Part shown: positions 54,379 through 64,000 of the stretch, in pieces
How the letters are laid out: each line of letters starts with the position of its first letter
Position numbering within the stretch: position 1 is the stretch's first letter
Assembly (NCBI RefSeq): GCF_002115805.1
Contig: NZ_JFKC01000009.1
Span: 1-64,000, forward strand
DNA length: 64,000 nucleotides
Direction: 5' to 3'
Source of the DNA: Marivita geojedonensis
Lineage (GTDB): Bacteria; Pseudomonadota; Alphaproteobacteria; Rhodobacterales; Rhodobacteraceae
Notes under the pieces: model-generated
What the model saw: only the letters and a program-made list of their open reading frames with translations
The model's database searches: none
Told to the model about the DNA's origin: nothing
Made by a program: the position numbers and the translations under genes

Positions 54379-54478
54379 GTGCCAAATATGTCATCGCTCT
54401 GTTGCATGGCAACCCCTATAGCCCATTACACACGTCATTCCCGTTATGCGTGAGGCGCATGGGTCACAGTTTCGCGGC

Positions 54479-55384
54479 TTATTCGCCTTCCAGTGCCTTG
54501 CGAGTCTGCCGATGCGCAAAGATTTCCTCCTGCACGAAGTCGCGGAAGGCGGCGATGCGCTTGGATTGGCGTAACTCCTCGGGATAGGCGAGAAAAACCG
54601 GCACCTCGACCGATTCTACGTCAGGTAGAACGCGGCGTACGCTTGGGAAATCCTCGATGATGTAATCCGGCAGAACGCCGATGCCGAGACCGGACAGAAC
54701 CGACTGCAGCACCCCGAAGTAATTGTTCACCGTCAGGGTGGAGCGGATGTCATAGGTCAACAGCTGTTGCACAAGCATCATACCCGCACTCACCTGTGCG
54801 GCGCGCGGGTTCTGACAGATCAGGCGGTGTTGGGCGATATCCTCGATCGTTTGCGGCTCGCCGTGTGTGGCAAGGTATTCGGGCGACGCGTAAAGCCGCA
54901 TGCGGATCGACATGAGGCGCTTGCGGATCAGGTCGGCCTGGCTCGGTTCCTTCATCCGCACGGCCACGTCGGCTTCGCGCATCGGCAGGTCAAGCACGCG
55001 CTCTTCAAGCATCAGGTCGATATTCAGATCCGGGTATTTCTCATAGAGCTTCGGCAGGCGTGGGGCCAGCCACAGCGATCCGAACCCGATGGTGGTTGTG
55101 ACGCGCAGTTCACCGAAGACTTCTTCTTCGCTGTCGCGGATGCGTGCGGTGGCGGCCTCGATCCGCTTGTTCATCGAGCGCGTGGCATCGAACAGCAACT
55201 CACCCTGTTCGGTCAGAATCAGTCCGCGCGCGTGACGGTGGAACAGCACGGTATTGAGCGATTCCTCGAGTGCCCGGATCTGCCGTGATACCGCAGACTG
55301 GGACAGGTGCAGCGAGTCTCCTGCATGGGTCAGGCTGCCCGCATCGGCGACCGCGTGAAATATTCTGAGTTTGTCCCAGTCCAT
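54479..55384 (-). CDS. LysR-family transcriptional regulator
   Basis: A 301-residue regulator. The N-terminal winged helix-turn-helix (RIFHAVADAGSLTHAGDSLH, SQSAVSRQIRALEE) and the substrate-binding domain are complete. ATG 55384. It is divergent from the indolepyruvate oxidoreductase gene across 165 bp, which holds a CACAA-N5-TTGTG dyad, so it probably controls that gene and itself. Confidence 0.9.
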   Translation of the reverse strand: MDWDKLRIFHAVADAGSLTHAGDSLHLSQSAVSRQIRALEESLNTVLFHRHARGLILTEQGELLFDATRSMNKRIEAATARIRDSEEEVFGELRVTTTIGFGSLWLAPRLPKLYEKYPDLNIDLMLEERVLDLPMREADVAVRMKEPSQADLIRKRLMSIRMRLYASPEYLATHGEPQTIEDIAQHRLICQNPRAAQVSAGMMLVQQLLTYDIRSTLTVNNYFGVLQSVLSGLGIGVLPDYIIEDFPSVRRVLPDVESVEVPVFLAYPEELRQSKRIAAFRDFVQEEIFAHRQTRKALEGE

Positions 55385-55466
55385 GACATACACTTTCAAT
55401 CGTTAAAAACGCTTTACATGACATAAAGGAATATATGAACGACAACTTCACCTATCACTGAAAATT

Positions 55467-55481
55467 CACAAGAATTTTGTG
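55467..55481. promoter_or_regulatory. LysR-type dyad CACAA-N5-TTGTG
   Basis: A 15-bp inverted repeat with five-base arms in the divergent spacer between the LysR-type gene and the oxidoreductase. It fits the loose T-N11-A pattern of LysR-family sites. Confidence 0.45.
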
Positions 55482-55549
55482 GTAAGGTCAGCCTTTATGA
55501 CCTAAATTTGTGTTAAACTGGAGGCACATTTTACGCGGGGAGGCGTTGA

Positions 55550-58500
55550 ATGACCAAAGCCGAGATCACTCTGAATGACCGGTTCGACCTGACGAAATCG
55601 CCCGTTTTGCTGAATGGCACACAGGCGCTGGTGCGCTTGATGCTCATGCAGAAGGCGCGCGACATGGCGGCGGGGCTGAACACGGCGGGTTATGTCACCG
55701 GCTATCGCGGATCGCCTCTGGGCGCGGTCGATATGCAGATGCACCGCGCGGAAAAGTTCCTCAAAGCGGCGGATGTGACCTTCAAGGAAGGTCTGAACGA
55801 AGACCTCGCCGTGACAGCACTTTGGGGCGCGCAGCAGGCCGAACTGCGCGGCGAAGGGCGCTATGACGGTGTCTTTGGTCTTTGGTACGGCAAGGGGCCG
55901 GGGGTGGACCGGTCGGGCGATGCGATGAAGCACGCCAATATGGCAGGCACGTCGCCGCATGGCGGGGTGCTGATGGCGATGGGCGATGACCATACCGGGG
56001 AATCCTCGACCGTGCTGCACCAGTCCGAATGGGCAATGATCGATGCCTATATGCCGGTTGTGTCGCCCGCCGGGGTGCAGGAAATCCTGGATTACGGCCT
56101 TTATGGCTTTGCGCTGTCGCGGTTTTCCGGCCTGTGGGTCGGCCTCAAGACGATGAAGGACACGGTCGAAGTGACCTCTGTGGTCGATGGCCGTCCGGAC
56201 CGGATGTCTTTTGTGACACCGGATTTCGACATGCCCGAAGGCGGGTTGAACATCCGCCTTGTCGATACGCCCCATGCGCAGGAAGCGCGGATGATCGACC
56301 ACAAACGCTTTGCCGCCGAAGCGTTTTCCCATGCCAACAAGATGGACAAACGGATCTGGGGCAAGCCGGGGGCCAAGATCGGCTTTGTGGCGGCTGGCAA
56401 GAACTGGCTCGACCTCGTGCATGCGCTGTCGCTGTTGGGCATCGATGCGGATGAGGCCGAGCGGCTGGGCATCACCACCTACAAGGTGGGCCAGACCTGG
56501 CCGCTGGACATGCGCGGGTTCCACGACTGGGCCGAGGGGCTGGAACTGATCGTGGTGGTCGAGGAAAAGCGCAAGCTGATCGAGGTGCAAATCAAGGAAG
56601 CGCTGTTCGACGATAACCGCGTCCGTGTTTACGGCTGGTACAAGGGCGGTGCGGGTGGCCTGCACCGCGAAGAACTGTTTCCGACACGCGGCGCGCTTGA
56701 CCCGATCCTGATTGCTGAAAAGCTTGGGACCATCCTGATCGAAGAAGGGCGCGACACCGACCGTATCCGGGCCGGGATGCAGGCGATTGATGAGGCGCGA
56801 AAGGCCGACAACGCGGAAGAGATTGCGGCGCGGCTTCCGTATTTCTGTTCCGGCTGTCCGCATAACAGCTCGACCAAGGTGCCCGAGGGCAGCCGCGCCT
56901 ATGCCGGGATCGGCTGTCACTACATGGTGCAGTGGATGGACCGCGAGACACTGGGCTTTACCCATATGGGGGCCGAGGGTGCGAACTGGATTGGGGAGTC
57001 GCTGTTCTCGAAGACGCCGCATGTGTTCCAGAACATCGGTGATGGCACCTACAACCATTCCGGCGTGCAGGCGATCCGCGCGGCCATCGCGGCGGGGACG
57101 ACGATCACCTACAAGATCCTCTTCAACGATGCCGTCGCCATGACCGGCGGTCAGAAAAACGACGGCGGGTTGTCGCCGCAGCAGATCGCGGCAGAACTGA
57201 CCGCGATGGGAGTGAAACACCTTGCCGTCGTCTATGACGAGAAAGAGGATGTGGATCTCACCTCTTTCCCGAAAGGCGTTGAATTTGCGGAACGTGCGGA
57301 TTTGCAGACCGTGCAGGCCAAGCTGGCGAAAATCGAAGGCGTCAGCGCCATTGTCTACATCCAGACCTGTGCCGCCGAAAAACGCCGCCGCCGCAAGCGG
57401 GGCCAGTTTCCCGACCCCGACAAGCGCGTGTTCATCAACACAGATGTCTGCGAAGGCTGCGGCGACTGCGGCGTGCAGTCGAACTGTGTGTCCATCGTGC
57501 CCAAAGAAACCGAACTGGGCCGGAAGCGGGCGATTGATCAGTCGTCCTGCAACAAGGACTTCTCGTGTCTCAAAGGGTTCTGTCCGTCCTTCGTGACGCT
57601 GGAAGGCGCGCAGGTGAAGAAGGCCGCGACCACATCTCTCGACCTGCCGGACCTGCCTGCGCCCGAGTTGCCCAAGATCGACGGCACTTGGAACGTCGTT
57701 GTGACAGGCGTTGGCGGGACCGGCGTCGTCACCATCGGCGCGGTGCTGGCGCAGGCGGCGCAGATCGACGGCAAGGGGGCCGGCATGATGGAGATGGCTG
57801 GCCTCGCCCAGAAGGGCGGTGCGGTGCATATCCATCTGCGGCTGGCCAACACCCCCGCCGACATCAGCGCCATTCGCGTGGCGACCGGCGAGGCGGATGC
57901 GCTCATCGGCGGCGATCTGGTGGTCAGCGCCGGGGCCAAGACCTTGGGTCTCATGCGCACGGGGCGCACGGGCGGGGTGGTCAACAGCCACGAAATCATA
58001 ACCGGCGATTTCACCCGGAACACCGAGTTTGCCCTGCCGACCGACCGGCTGACCGTGTCGCTTCAGGCGCGGTTGCGGGACGGGCTCGATCTGTTCGATG
58101 CCTCCGATCTGGCGAAGGCGACGCTGGGGGATTCGATCTTTTCCAACATGATGATCCTTGGCGCCGCGTGGCAGCGCGGGCTGGTGCCGCTGACCTATGA
58201 CGCCATCGTTCAGGCCATCGAGTTGAACGGTGCGGCGTCCGAGAAAAACATCCGGGCCTTCGAGATCGGCCGCTGGGCGGTACTGCATCCCGAGGACGCA
58301 GCGCGGGTGGCCGAACCCAAGGTGATCCCGCTGCCCAAGACGCTGGACGAGAAGATCGCGTACAGATTTGACCATTTGGTAAAATATCAAAGCACCCGCT
58401 ATGCCAAACGCTACCGAAAGCTGGTGGACGGTGTCTCGGAGCCCCGTCTGAAAGAGGCGGTGGCGAAAGGCTATCACAAGCTCTTGGCCTACAAGGACGA

Positions 58501-58966
58501 ATACGAGGTGTCCCGCCTGCATCTGGAAACCCGCGCCAAGGCGGAAGAGCAGTTTGGCGGTGACTTCAAGATGACCTTCCACCTTGCCCCGCCGATGCTG
58601 TCCAAGACCGGACCGGACGGGCGTCCGGTGAAAAAGCAGTACGGCGAAGGGATGCTGCGCGGCTTTGGTCTCTTGGCGAAACTCAAGTGGTTAAGGGGAA
58701 CGATGTTCGACCCGTTTGGCCGTACCGACGAACGCCGCATGGAGCGCGCGTTGATCAAGCAGTACGAGGCCGACATGCGCGAATGGCTCCCCAAGGCCAA
58801 GCCCGAGATCATGGATGCGCTGGTGGCCCTGGCCGAACTGCCCCTGCAGATCCGGGGCTTCGGTCCGGTCAAGCACGCCAATGCCGCCAAGGCCGAGAAA
58901 CGGCGGGAAGAGCTGCTGGCGGTTCTGCGCTCCGGTGGGGCGGGGTTGAAGCAGGCGGCGGAGTGA
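55550..58966 (+). CDS. Indolepyruvate ferredoxin oxidoreductase (fused alpha/beta)
   Basis: A 1138-residue fusion of the two subunits that oxidise aryl pyruvates from aromatic amino acid breakdown to acyl-CoA, reducing ferredoxin. The thiamine-binding part is N-terminal (NTAGYVTGYRGSPLG, GDGTYNHSGVQAIRAA). Iron-sulfur cysteines lie in CEGCGDCGVQSNC and SCLKGFCPSF. The gamma-like domain begins with VTGVGGTGVVTIGAVLA, and an extra C-terminal region follows. This fused form is typical of alphaproteobacteria. It is divergent from the LysR-type gene. Confidence 0.93.
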   Translation: MTKAEITLNDRFDLTKSPVLLNGTQALVRLMLMQKARDMAAGLNTAGYVTGYRGSPLGAVDMQMHRAEKFLKAADVTFKEGLNEDLAVTALWGAQQAELRGEGRYDGVFGLWYGKGPGVDRSGDAMKHANMAGTSPHGGVLMAMGDDHTGESSTVLHQSEWAMIDAYMPVVSPAGVQEILDYGLYGFALSRFSGLWVGLKTMKDTVEVTSVVDGRPDRMSFVTPDFDMPEGGLNIRLVDTPHAQEARMIDHKRFAAEAFSHANKMDKRIWGKPGAKIGFVAAGKNWLDLVHALSLLGIDADEAERLGITTYKVGQTWPLDMRGFHDWAEGLELIVVVEEKRKLIEVQIKEALFDDNRVRVYGWYKGGAGGLHREELFPTRGALDPILIAEKLGTILIEEGRDTDRIRAGMQAIDEARKADNAEEIAARLPYFCSGCPHNSSTKVPEGSRAYAGIGCHYMVQWMDRETLGFTHMGAEGANWIGESLFSKTPHVFQNIGDGTYNHSGVQAIRAAIAAGTTITYKILFNDAVAMTGGQKNDGGLSPQQIAAELTAMGVKHLAVVYDEKEDVDLTSFPKGVEFAERADLQTVQAKLAKIEGVSAIVYIQTCAAEKRRRRKRGQFPDPDKRVFINTDVCEGCGDCGVQSNCVSIVPKETELGRKRAIDQSSCNKDFSCLKGFCPSFVTLEGAQVKKAATTSLDLPDLPAPELPKIDGTWNVVVTGVGGTGVVTIGAVLAQAAQIDGKGAGMMEMAGLAQKGGAVHIHLRLANTPADISAIRVATGEADALIGGDLVVSAGAKTLGLMRTGRTGGVVNSHEIITGDFTRNTEFALPTDRLTVSLQARLRDGLDLFDASDLAKATLGDSIFSNMMILGAAWQRGLVPLTYDAIVQAIELNGAASEKNIRAFEIGRWAVLHPEDAARVAEPKVIPLPKTLDEKIAYRFDHLVKYQSTRYAKRYRKLVDGVSEPRLKEAVAKGYHKLLAYKDEYEVSRLHLETRAKAEEQFGGDFKMTFHLAPPMLSKTGPDGRPVKKQYGEGMLRGFGLLAKLKWLRGTMFDPFGRTDERRMERALIKQYEADMREWLPKAKPEIMDALVALAELPLQIRGFGPVKHANAAKAEKRREELLAVLRSGGAGLKQAAE

Positions 58967-59059
58967 TGCGTCATAAAGCCGTTAAAGAACTGTTACATCT
59001 TTGCGGATAATCAGACCCGCGCTAGCAGAGCGCGAGTTTGATTGACCGGAGACCTATCG

Positions 59060-59938
59060 GTGCCATCCTCCGCCGCCCGTGACATTTCCTACGCCTATTC
59101 CGCCCGTTCCAAACCCGGTCGCGCGATAATCCGTCTTATGGAAAACGCCACGGGGCGTCTTGCTCTGATCAAGCGCGCGGCGGGTTATCAGGACGAGGTG
59201 GCCCAAGGTCGGGATTTCTGGGAGGTCATGGTCGATCGGTACGGTCTCAGCCTCGACGTGGTGGGCGGGTCGCTTGGCAATATCCCCAAGACCGGTCCGT
59301 TGATCGTGATCGCCAACCATCCCTATGGCATCCTCGACGGGTTGATCCTGGGCCATATCCTGTCGGTCACGCGGGGCGATTTCCGAATTCTGGCGCACAA
59401 GGTCTTCCGCAAGGCCGAAGACCTTGACCGCATCATCCTGCCGGTCAATTTCGATGAGACCAAAGAGGCGGTCGCGCAGAACATCGAGACGCGCAAAGTG
59501 GCGCTGGATTACCTGCGTGATGGCGGCTGCGTGGGCGTGTTCCCCGGGGGGACCGTGTCCACCGCCGTCACCCCCTTTGCCACGCCGATGGACCCCGGCT
59601 GGCGCGGGTTCACCGCCCGTATGATTGCCAAATCCAACGCCGCCGTGGTGCCGATCTATTTCGACGGTCACACCAGCCGTCTGTTCCAGATGGCCAGTCA
59701 CCTGCACAGCACTCTGCGCATGGGGCTTCTGATCAAAGAGTTCCGCAAGCGGGTCGACACGCCGGTGCGGATCGTCATCGGTGCGCCGATCCCAGCGCCG
59801 GAGATCGACACGCGCAAAAAAGACGCGCGAGAGCTGATGGATTTTCTGCGCAAAGCCACGTATGAGCTGTCTCCAACGCCGTACGCGTCTTACGACTACG
59901 GCCTTGAGTTTGAAGAGCGGCACCGGGTGCGCGGCTGA
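59060..59938 (+). CDS. Lysophospholipid acyltransferase family protein
   Basis: A 292-residue glycerolipid acyltransferase-type enzyme. The catalytic block is [11 protein letters not shown] (HX5D form), with the substrate motif VGVFPGGT downstream. It probably adds acyl chains to a lipid in the inner membrane, similar to the OlsA/hemolysin-associated branch. I chose GTG 59060 with GGAG 8 bp upstream; a TTG six codons earlier is the alternative. murI follows after 32 bp. Confidence 0.85.
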   Translation: MPSSAARDISYAYSARSKPGRAIIRLMENATGRLALIKRAAGYQDEVAQGRDFWEVMVDRYGLSLDVVGGSLGNIPKTGPLIVIANHPYGILDGLILGHILSVTRGDFRILAHKVFRKAEDLDRIILPVNFDETKEAVAQNIETRKVALDYLRDGGCVGVFPGGTVSTAVTPFATPMDPGWRGFTARMIAKSNAAVVPIYFDGHTSRLFQMASHLHSTLRMGLLIKEFRKRVDTPVRIVIGAPIPAPEIDTRKKDARELMDFLRKATYELSPTPYASYDYGLEFEERHRVRG

Positions 59939-59970
59939 ACGCCACCCCTTGCCACATGCGCGAGGGCGAT

Positions 59971-60783
59971 ATGGCGGTAGGCGTATTTGACAGCGGTCTG
60001 GGTGGGCTGACGGTGCTGGATGCGGTGTCCAAGCGTCTGCCTGACGTGCCCTTCGTCTATCTGGGTGACAACAAGCACGCGCCTTACGGTGTGCGCGATG
60101 CCGACGACGTCTACACTCTGACCTGCGCCGCAACCGAACGGCTGTGGGAGGCGGGTTGCGATCTGGTGATTCTGGCCTGCAACACCGCCTCTGCGGCGGC
60201 ACTCCGGCGGATGCAGGAAAACTGGATCCCGCGCGACAAGCGTGTGCTGGGCGTGTTCGTGCCCCTGATCGAAGCGCTGACCGAACGGCAATGGGGCGAC
60301 AATTCCCCGCCGCGCGAAGTTGCGGTTCAACACGTGGCGCTGTTTGCAACCCCGGCCACCGTGCGAAGCCGCGCCTTCCAGCGCGAACTGGCCTTCCGCG
60401 CCATCGGTGTCGATGTCGAGGCGCAGGCCTGTGGCGGTCTGGTGGATGCCATCGAAGAGGGCGACATGATCCTGGCCGAAGCATTGGTGCGGTCCCATGT
60501 CGACGCGCTCAAGCGCAAGATGCCCAACCCGCAGGCGGCCATCCTTGGCTGTACGCATTACCCGCTGATGCAGGAGATCTTTCAGGACGCGCTGGGACCG
60601 GAGGTCGCTGTCTACAGCCAGGCCAATCTGGTGGCCGAGTCGCTGGCCGATTACCTTGAGCGCCATCCGAACATGAAAGGGCCGGGGGAGGACTCGATGT
60701 TCCTGACCACGGGCGACCCGAAGCGCGTGTCGGACCATGCAACGCAGTTCCTGCGACGACGGATCACGTTTGAAGCGGCCTGA
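59971..60783 (+). CDS. murI: Glutamate racemase
   Basis: A 270-residue cofactor-free enzyme making D-glutamate for peptidoglycan. Catalytic cysteines Cys70 (LACNTAS) and Cys194 (LGCTHYPL) and the N-terminal [10 protein letters not shown] are present. I chose ATG 59971, which has GAGG 7 bp upstream; ATG 59956 is less likely. It is probably cotranscribed with the acyltransferase. Confidence 0.94.
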   Translation: MAVGVFDSGLGGLTVLDAVSKRLPDVPFVYLGDNKHAPYGVRDADDVYTLTCAATERLWEAGCDLVILACNTASAAALRRMQENWIPRDKRVLGVFVPLIEALTERQWGDNSPPREVAVQHVALFATPATVRSRAFQRELAFRAIGVDVEAQACGGLVDAIEEGDMILAEALVRSHVDALKRKMPNPQAAILGCTHYPLMQEIFQDALGPEVAVYSQANLVAESLADYLERHPNMKGPGEDSMFLTTGDPKRVSDHATQFLRRRITFEAA

Positions 60784-60837
60784 CGCTAAGAAGCGGTTGA
60801 GCATTCAAACGCTTGTATCTGCATTGGGAGCGGTCTT

Positions 60838-61581
60838 TCAATCTTCGGCTCTTTCGCCTACGTCCCCGGTCCACCACGCCCGTTTCTTTCCTCTGTAAAA
60901 GGCAATTGTCTGCCCGGGTTCGAAATCCTTGATTTCATCATATTCATACAGGCGGCTTTTGTGTTCCTGCCCTGATGAATCCATCCAGATCAAACGGCTT
61001 TGCCAGTCTTTGACACCGCGCACCCAAGTTTTCTGGACTCTGACAACCTTTGCAGTTTCGCGGCGCCCATGATCGCGTGCATGCCGCGCGGCCATCGCCT
61101 GGCGCAAGACATAGCCTGAGATGATTGTCGTGATAACGGCGAGCAATATCGCGATCCGAAGCGCCTCGGCGGCACTTCTTGCGTAGTCATCATCGCCGAT
61201 GCGCGTTTTCTGAGGATTGTCTGGGAGGTATTTTATCTCGAATTCAGAGCCTTCGTCGTAGGCGTAAAAAAGATGCCTTTCCACTCTTCGGTCACTCGAG
61301 ACCGCCATGCCTTGAACGGTCTCGTACCGAAGGGAGAAGTTGTATACGGTTTTGGATCCAACGGTGCCGGTGGTCTTTCGTTTCCGGGTTGTGTAGTTGC
61401 GGACAAGTTCTGCGGTGGCGACCTCTCCATGCAGTGCAAATTCCTGTTCGGACTTAGCTTTCTCGTTGAATATGAGTAGCGTCACTATGACAATGGCTGC
61501 TCCGAAGAGCGTGAAATACCCGCCCATATTCCAAAACAACCGCCAAAGTGGGAGTGGTTTTTTGTCTTTCGCGTAGCCCAT
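60838..61581 (-). CDS. DUF3592-like membrane protein
   Basis: A 247-residue protein with two membrane segments, near residues 16-36 (GGYFTLFGAAIVIVTLLIF) and 136-155 (ALRIAILLAVITTIISGYVL). The loop between them resembles the DUF3592 beta-domain (VYNFSLRYETVQG, FEIKYLPDNPQKTRIG). Base composition is less GC-rich than its neighbours. It sits alone and opposite in strand between murI and argC, like an insertion. Confidence 0.6.
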   Translation of the reverse strand: MGYAKDKKPLPLWRLFWNMGGYFTLFGAAIVIVTLLIFNEKAKSEQEFALHGEVATAELVRNYTTRKRKTTGTVGSKTVYNFSLRYETVQGMAVSSDRRVERHLFYAYDEGSEFEIKYLPDNPQKTRIGDDDYARSAAEALRIAILLAVITTIISGYVLRQAMAARHARDHGRRETAKVVRVQKTWVRGVKDWQSRLIWMDSSGQEHKSRLYEYDEIKDFEPGQTIAFYRGKKRAWWTGDVGERAED

Positions 61582-61816
61582 TTCACTACGGAACCAACTT
61601 TCCTGTTCGGTTGCAAGTTTTGGTGTCAACGTCAAACGGTTGCGCGGCGGGTATTTCGGATGTATCCCGCACGCAGAGAAGGAAACGATGATGACGCTGG
61701 TTGTATTCCGTCTGGTCCGACGATGAACAATCCCGTGGCGCTGCCGGCTGCCACATGAATCGTGTTGCCATGAAGGTAGCAGACGTGTTTCCTCAACTCC
61801 CACCTCAGGAATTCTC

Positions 61817-62845
61817 ATGACCCTTTCGATCGCCATCATCGGTGCCAGCGGCTATACCGGAGCCGAACTTCTGCGCCTCATCGCAACCCATCCCGACATG
61901 GAGATTGCCGCGCTGGCGGCGAATTCCAAGGCGGGTCAGACGATTGCGCAGGTGTTTCCGTTCCTGCGCCATCTCGATCTGCCGCAACTTGTGACATGGG
62001 AAGAAATCGACTTTTCGAGCATCGACCTGTGCTTCTGTGCCTTGCCGCACAAGACCAGCCAGGAGGTGATCTCGAAACTGCCGACGGACCTCAAGATCGT
62101 TGATCTGTCCGCGGATTTCCGGCTGCGCGATCCGGCAGCGTACGAGACGTGGTACGGAAACCCGCATGCGGCGGTCGAGATGCAGAAAGAGGCTGTCTAT
62201 GGCCTGACCGAGTTCTACCGCGATGCGATCCGCGATGCGCGGCTGGTGGCCGGCACGGGCTGCAATGCGGCAACCGGGCAATACATCCTGCGGCCGCTGA
62301 TCGCCGAGAAAGTGATCGGGCTCAAGGACATCATCCTAGACTTGAAATGCGCGGTGTCAGGGGCGGGGCGCTCTCTCAAGGAAAGCCTTCTGCATGCCGA
62401 GCTGTCCGAAGGCTACAACGCCTATTCCGTTGGGGGCACGCACCGGCATCTGGGGGAATTCGATCAGGAATTCAGCGCCTTGGCGGGCGAAGAGGTGCGC
62501 GTCCAGTTCACGCCGCATCTGATCCCGGCAAACCGGGGTATTCTCGCCACCTGCTATGTCAGCGGTGATGCGCAGGCGGTGTATGGTGCGCTGGCCAGCG
62601 CTTATGCGGATGAGCCGTTCATCGAAGTATTGCCGTTCGGGGAAACCCCCTCGACCCACCACGTGCGCGGATCGAACTTCTGTCATATCGGTGTGACGGG
62701 GGACCGGATCGAGGGTCGGGCCATCATTGTCGCGGCGCTCGACAACCTGACGAAAGGCTCCTCGGGGCAGGCGTTGCAGAACGCGAACCTGATGCTGGGT
62801 CTGGAGGAAACGGCTGGCCTGATGCTGGCCCCGTGTTTCCCCTAG
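61817..62845 (+). CDS. argC: N-acetyl-gamma-glutamyl-phosphate reductase
   Basis: A 342-residue NADPH enzyme of arginine synthesis. The cofactor motif [15 protein letters not shown] and the catalytic Cys149 ([12 protein letters not shown]) are present, with ALPHKTSQE and [15 protein letters not shown]. The ATG is at 61817 with AGGA upstream. Confidence 0.95.
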   Translation: MTLSIAIIGASGYTGAELLRLIATHPDMEIAALAANSKAGQTIAQVFPFLRHLDLPQLVTWEEIDFSSIDLCFCALPHKTSQEVISKLPTDLKIVDLSADFRLRDPAAYETWYGNPHAAVEMQKEAVYGLTEFYRDAIRDARLVAGTGCNAATGQYILRPLIAEKVIGLKDIILDLKCAVSGAGRSLKESLLHAELSEGYNAYSVGGTHRHLGEFDQEFSALAGEEVRVQFTPHLIPANRGILATCYVSGDAQAVYGALASAYADEPFIEVLPFGETPSTHHVRGSNFCHIGVTGDRIEGRAIIVAALDNLTKGSSGQALQNANLMLGLEETAGLMLAPCFP

Positions 62846-62861
62846 AATTTTCTGGGCAGCG

Positions 62862-62889
62862 CCAAGAGTCTTCGTACGAAGACTCTTGG
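62862..62889. terminator. Perfect 28-bp palindrome after argC
   Basis: Fourteen-base arms CCAAGAGTCTTCGT and its complement meet with no spacer, 16 bp downstream of the argC stop. It can form a long hairpin in RNA, but there is no clear T-run, so it may act as a binding site or a repeat unit. Confidence 0.55.
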
Positions 62890-63000
62890 TCCCCATGGGG
62901 TTAAGAAAAAACCAATTCAGACTGCGGCAAATTGATCTGCCGCAGTTTGCGCGCGGCCCATCTGTGTCTATATTGAATTGGGCGCAATCGGGAGGATGCC

Positions 63001-63456
63001 ATGGCTCTGAAATCGCTGAAGAAACAACGCCGCATCCAGGTGATCGCGTTGGCGACGGTCGCGTTGATCCTGTCCACGGCGCTGATCGGCTATGGGATGC
63101 GCGACGGGATCAACTTCTTCCGCTCGCCCAGCCAGGTGATGGCAGAGCCGCCGGCACCGAACGAGGTGTTCCGCATTGGCGGGCTGGTCGAAGAGGGCTC
63201 CATCGTGCGCGGGCAGGGGTCAACCGTGTCCTTCAGCGTGACCGATGGCGGGGCGACTGTCCCCGTGGTCTATTCCGGCGTCCTTCCCGATCTTTTCTCG
63301 GAGAACGAGGGTATGGTCGGCACCGGTCGCTATGTGAATGGCGTGTTCGAAGCCACTGAAATTCTTGCCAAACATGATGAAGAATACATGCCGGCTGAGG
63401 TGGTGGATGCGTTGAAGGAGCAGGGCGTCTACAAAGAACCCGACGCGGGCAGCTAA
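63001..63456 (+). CDS. ccmE: Cytochrome c maturation protein CcmE
   Basis: A 151-residue periplasmic heme chaperone tethered by one N-terminal helix (VIALATVALILSTALIGYG). The heme-binding His125 is in LAKHDEEYMP. It passes heme from CcmC/CcmD to the CcmFH/CcmI ligase. The GGAGG before ATG 63001 is 6 bp away. Confidence 0.95.
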   Translation: MALKSLKKQRRIQVIALATVALILSTALIGYGMRDGINFFRSPSQVMAEPPAPNEVFRIGGLVEEGSIVRGQGSTVSFSVTDGGATVPVVYSGVLPDLFSENEGMVGTGRYVNGVFEATEILAKHDEEYMPAEVVDALKEQGVYKEPDAGS

Positions 63457-63490
63457 GAGACCGCCTGCACGTCTTCTTTTTTCAAATACG

Positions 63491-63517
63491 AAAAAAGCCG
63501 GGCGCGCAACGCCCGGC
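63491..63517 (-). terminator. Rho-independent terminator of eno
   Basis: On the minus strand GCCGGGCG-TTGCG-CGCCCGGC is followed by six T, 34 bp after the eno stop. Confidence 0.92.
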
Positions 63518-63551
63518 CTGTCGGATCTTCCGAAGGAAAATTGGAAGCTGA

Positions 63552-64000
<449 letters not shown>

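Larger units (their letters stand above)
54055..54478. other. Intergenic region between purL and lysR
   Basis: 424 bp without a convincing protein gene. A plus-strand ORF from ATG 54342 (81 codons, GGGAGG upstream) overlaps lysR by 109 bp and is doubtful. A minus-strand terminator and possible promoter (see ncRNA entry) are present. Confidence 0.6.

Noticed and set aside
54342-54587. An 81-codon ORF with GGGAGG upstream
   Set aside because: It overlaps lysR by 109 bp and shows no recognisable motif; the GGGAGG is better explained as the complement of the candidate sRNA motif.
55502-58582. A 1026-codon open frame opposite the indolepyruvate oxidoreductase
   Set aside because: Same GC-bias effect; no start signal or recognisable domain.

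Overview
The window is high-GC, gene-dense chromosomal DNA that looks like a marine Rhodobacteraceae (Roseobacter-group) alphaproteobacterium. Evidence: the soxBDAG sarcosine oxidase operon, a complete Entner-Doudoroff pair (edd-eda), a fused indolepyruvate ferredoxin oxidoreductase, paired YeeE/YedE sulfur transporters, the dnaB-alr-radA-cvpA block, and an LH2 light-harvesting operon (pucBAC). The puc genes make it an aerobic anoxygenic phototroph, or a descendant of one. No bch, crt, puf or puh genes are in the window, so the main photosynthesis cluster must lie elsewhere.

Layout. 1-6.2 kb: dusA, an oxygenase-like gene, an RTX repeat protein, a Cys-rich secreted protein, a DUF1289 gene, ruvX and ccmI. 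6.3-12.5 kb: soxBDAG, then sodB. 12.5-17 kb: GST-like gene, rarD, a LOG-family gene, a LysM protein and an HNH endonuclease. 17.0-20.3 kb: an accessory islet with an intact IS1182-type element (18-bp ends, CAAA direct repeats), a divergent membrane-protein/Crp-like pair and 442 bp of non-coding DNA. 20.3-31.6 kb: edd-eda, a lipoprotein, an rRNA methyltransferase-like gene coupled to a PIN protein, surE-pcm-nlpD-like, an SDR, bioY and purF. 31.8-41.4 kb: a winged-helix/hydrolase fusion between purF and cvpA, then radA, membrane genes, alr, dnaB, a vWA protein and pyrE. 41.5-45.0 kb: the puc operon, between pyrE and pyrC. 45-64 kb: pyrC, two poorly characterised genes, a MoxR/vWA pair, the YeeE pair behind an FNR-like box, purL, a LysR/indolepyruvate oxidoreductase pair, an acyltransferase, murI, a DUF3592-like gene, argC, ccmE and the C-terminal part of eno.

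The most notable locus is the puc operon. Two TGT-N12-ACA boxes 8 bp apart lie upstream of pucB, the arrangement used by the photosynthesis repressor PpsR/CrtJ. pucB (52 aa) and pucA follow. PucA has a 55-60-residue C-terminal extension and Phe44-Leu45 where ordinary B800-850 complexes have aromatic hydrogen-bond donors, which predicts a blue-shifted LH2. pucC follows, and its stop codon overlaps (ATGA) the start of an unrecognised 345-aa protein. That protein has a small N-terminal domain and seven exact 25-residue repeats of the type [14 protein letters not shown]....FPRHAR. The translational coupling suggests an unstudied accessory factor for LH2 assembly or regulation.

Functional themes: methylamine/C1 catabolism (soxBDAG), sugar catabolism (edd-eda), nucleotide synthesis (purF, purL, pyrC, pyrE), cell-wall precursors (alr, murI), cytochrome c maturation (ccmI, ccmE) and light harvesting. 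Functions are assigned by reading motifs and comparing with remembered families; no database search was run.
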